From an uncultured Ruminococcus sp. (GTDB taxonomy: Bacteria > Bacillota > Clostridia > Oscillospirales > Ruminococcaceae): a stretch of DNA of 7,575 nucleotides. The notes beneath the pieces are model-generated. The model was given only the letters and a program-made list of their open reading frames with translations. It made no database searches and had not been told where the DNA came from. Made by a program: the position numbers and the translations under genes. Location: assembly GCA_947174965.1 (NCBI GenBank), contig CAMWKY010000095.1, forward strand, positions 1-7,575, read 5' to 3'. This document shows positions 6,542-7,575 of the stretch, in pieces. The number at the start of each line of letters is the position of its first letter. The first letter of the stretch is position 1.

Positions 6542-7575
6542 CTATTTGTTCTCCTTTTGTTTTTTTGATAATTTCCAAATTTTAATTGCAGCATATCTCC
6601 ATAAAAAAGCATTTTTCCATCGCATCCCATTTTGCTTCATTAATCTCTTATGGTATTTTTCTCCATCTATACGAAATAGCCAATCCCATCCTCTCATATA
6701 ATCCAGTAATCCCCGAATGACCATATATTCAGCCAACCATTCTTTTTCTATATGTGCGTTGCTAATAGATTTTTTCCATTCTTGATATATAATCTGCCAG
6801 TCCTGATTCAATCTGTATTTTTCATTTACAAATAACGGATTTCTAGTATCATAATACTTGATGATTGGTGTTTGACGATATTCATACGTTTCATGCCATA
6901 CCTGAATTCCATTTAATATAATTGGTCGACCACCATGACGAAGCCCGTATTCTACATCATCGCAATGTAAAAAAAATGGAAGTGGCATATTATCTTTCAC
7001 AAATTCTATCGGGAAACAACCTAACCACCAGCCGGTATACTCACCCTTTAAATAATTCATTTGTAATAAATTCTTTATGTCTGTCATGTCATGATTTTCT
7101 CCGACATGAATTATGTTTCCTTTATTCCAAATGTCTACCGCTGTATACTGTACTTCTTGTTTATCCATACGGAACATTCGTCCAGCAATTACTGCATTCT
7201 GTTCCTCCTTTTTTAAGTAAGTTAATATAGCATACAACCGATAAAATGTTTCCATCACAAATTCAACATCATCATCCATAAATACAACATTTGTTGTAGA
7301 ATAATTCGCCATTCTATTTTGAACCTCAGATATTCCCCGGCTGAATCCACCCGAACCACCACTATTCGAATTATGATAAAGATGTACGAATTCTTCATTT
7401 GCTAATTCCAATTCTGATGCATTATCAACTATATGAATATCCATATGACCATATAATATTGATTTCGGATCAAAGAATTGGCTCTCTTTCAATTTCAGTA
7501 AATTGCAAAATAATTGTTCCTGTCTATAATATGTACATATAATAATACTTAGATTAATATCAGAACCATTTGTAT
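6542..7575 (-). CDS. GlfT2-like family 2 glycosyltransferase, 5' end cut off by the window edge
   Basis: This is probably a cytoplasmic, nucleotide-sugar-dependent glycosyltransferase that extends a lipid-linked glycan. The frame is open from the TAG at 6544-6542 to the right edge (343 residues visible, first full codon at 7573), so the gene starts outside the window. A TTG at 7492 could be taken as a start, but the codons before it encode INLSIIICTYYR, the usual first beta strand of a GT2 fold, so 7492 is internal. Numbering from 7573: VDNAS at 49-53, the glycine-rich NSGGSGGFSRG at 70-80, the metal-binding DDD at 100-102, WWLGCFP at 182-188, HCDDVE at 203-208, WHE at 226-228, and KYYDTRN at 239-245. 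The GGxGGF, DDD, DDxE and WHE series resembles galactofuranosyltransferases of the GlfT2 type, so a Galf donor is plausible but unproven. The C-terminus is basic and no membrane segment is seen. Its base composition is more AT-rich than the following genes. Confidence 0.88.
   Translation of the reverse strand, partial: TNGSDINLSIIICTYYRQEQLFCNLLKLKESQFFDPKSILYGHMDIHIVDNASELELANEEFVHLYHNSNSGGSGGFSRGISEVQNRMANYSTTNVVFMDDDVEFVMETFYRLYAILTYLKKEEQNAVIAGRMFRMDKQEVQYTAVDIWNKGNIIHVGENHDMTDIKNLLQMNYLKGEYTGWWLGCFPIEFVKDNMPLPFFLHCDDVEYGLRHGGRPIILNGIQVWHETYEYRQTPIIKYYDTRNPLFVNEKYRLNQDWQIIYQEWKKSISNAHIEKEWLAEYMVIRGLLDYMRGWDWLFRIDGEKYHKRLMKQNGMRWKNAFLWRYAAIKIWKLSKKQKENK
6551..6558 (-). promoter_or_regulatory. 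Ribosome binding site of the DUF4422 gene
   Basis: AAAAGGAG reads on the minus strand and lies inside the last codons of the upstream glycosyltransferase, 12 bases before the ATG at 6538. The spacing is longer than usual. With a 3-base intergenic gap it suggests re-initiation by ribosomes finishing the upstream gene. Confidence 0.65.

Noticed and set aside
7490..7492. TTG start for the rightmost glycosyltransferase
   Set aside because: The frame stays open to the window edge and the codons upstream encode the conserved first GT2 strand (SIIICTYYR), so this TTG is an internal leucine.
1..7575. CRISPR array, tRNA, rRNA or riboswitch
   Set aside because: I saw no regularly spaced repeats, tRNA-like cloverleaf or conserved leader, and nearly all of the window is coding on the minus strand.

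Overview
The window reads as the 3' part of a surface-polysaccharide (capsule or exopolysaccharide) biosynthesis operon, most likely from a low-to-mid GC anaerobic Firmicute of the class Clostridia. That assignment is an inference from three things: AT-rich coding sequence, strong AGGAGG-type ribosome binding sites, and a ferredoxin/FrhB-type polypeptide next to pyruvyl- and glycosyltransferases. No gene identifies a species. All genes lie on the minus strand, so transcription runs from the right edge (7575) to the left.

In transcription order: (1) a GlfT2-like family 2 glycosyltransferase that enters from outside the window, so its first residues are missing (7573-6542); (2) a two-domain protein with an N-terminal DUF4422 domain and a C-terminal GT8-like domain that has lost its DXD motif (6538-4643); (3) a tandem GT2 protein with an intact first domain and a degenerate second one (4628-2694); (4) a fusion of a 2x[4Fe-4S] ferredoxin, an FrhB/FdhB-type module and a polysaccharide pyruvyltransferase, with a short C-terminal coiled coil (2688-409). 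The four genes abut or overlap by a few bases. Each of the three complete genes has its Shine-Dalgarno site at or inside the end of the gene before it, so they look like one translationally coupled unit. No promoter is visible, and it must lie to the right of the window.

The last ~400 bases (1-408) hold no intact gene. Just downstream of the pyruvyltransferase stop there is a decayed start of an IS1182/IS5-like DDE transposase (about 398-201, minus strand) with several in-frame stops. An unrecognised open stretch in the same frame follows, down to a TGA at 20-18. No convincing rho-independent terminator is present.

Together the genes suggest cytoplasmic assembly of a complex repeat unit: a possibly galactofuranose-adding transferase, further glycosyl transfers by multi-domain enzymes, and pyruvate-ketal decoration coupled to an unexplained redox module. 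No flippase, polymerase, priming transferase or nucleotide-sugar synthesis gene is in the window. The most unusual features are the repeated pairing of an intact domain with a degenerate glycosyltransferase domain, and the FrhB-pyruvyltransferase fusion.
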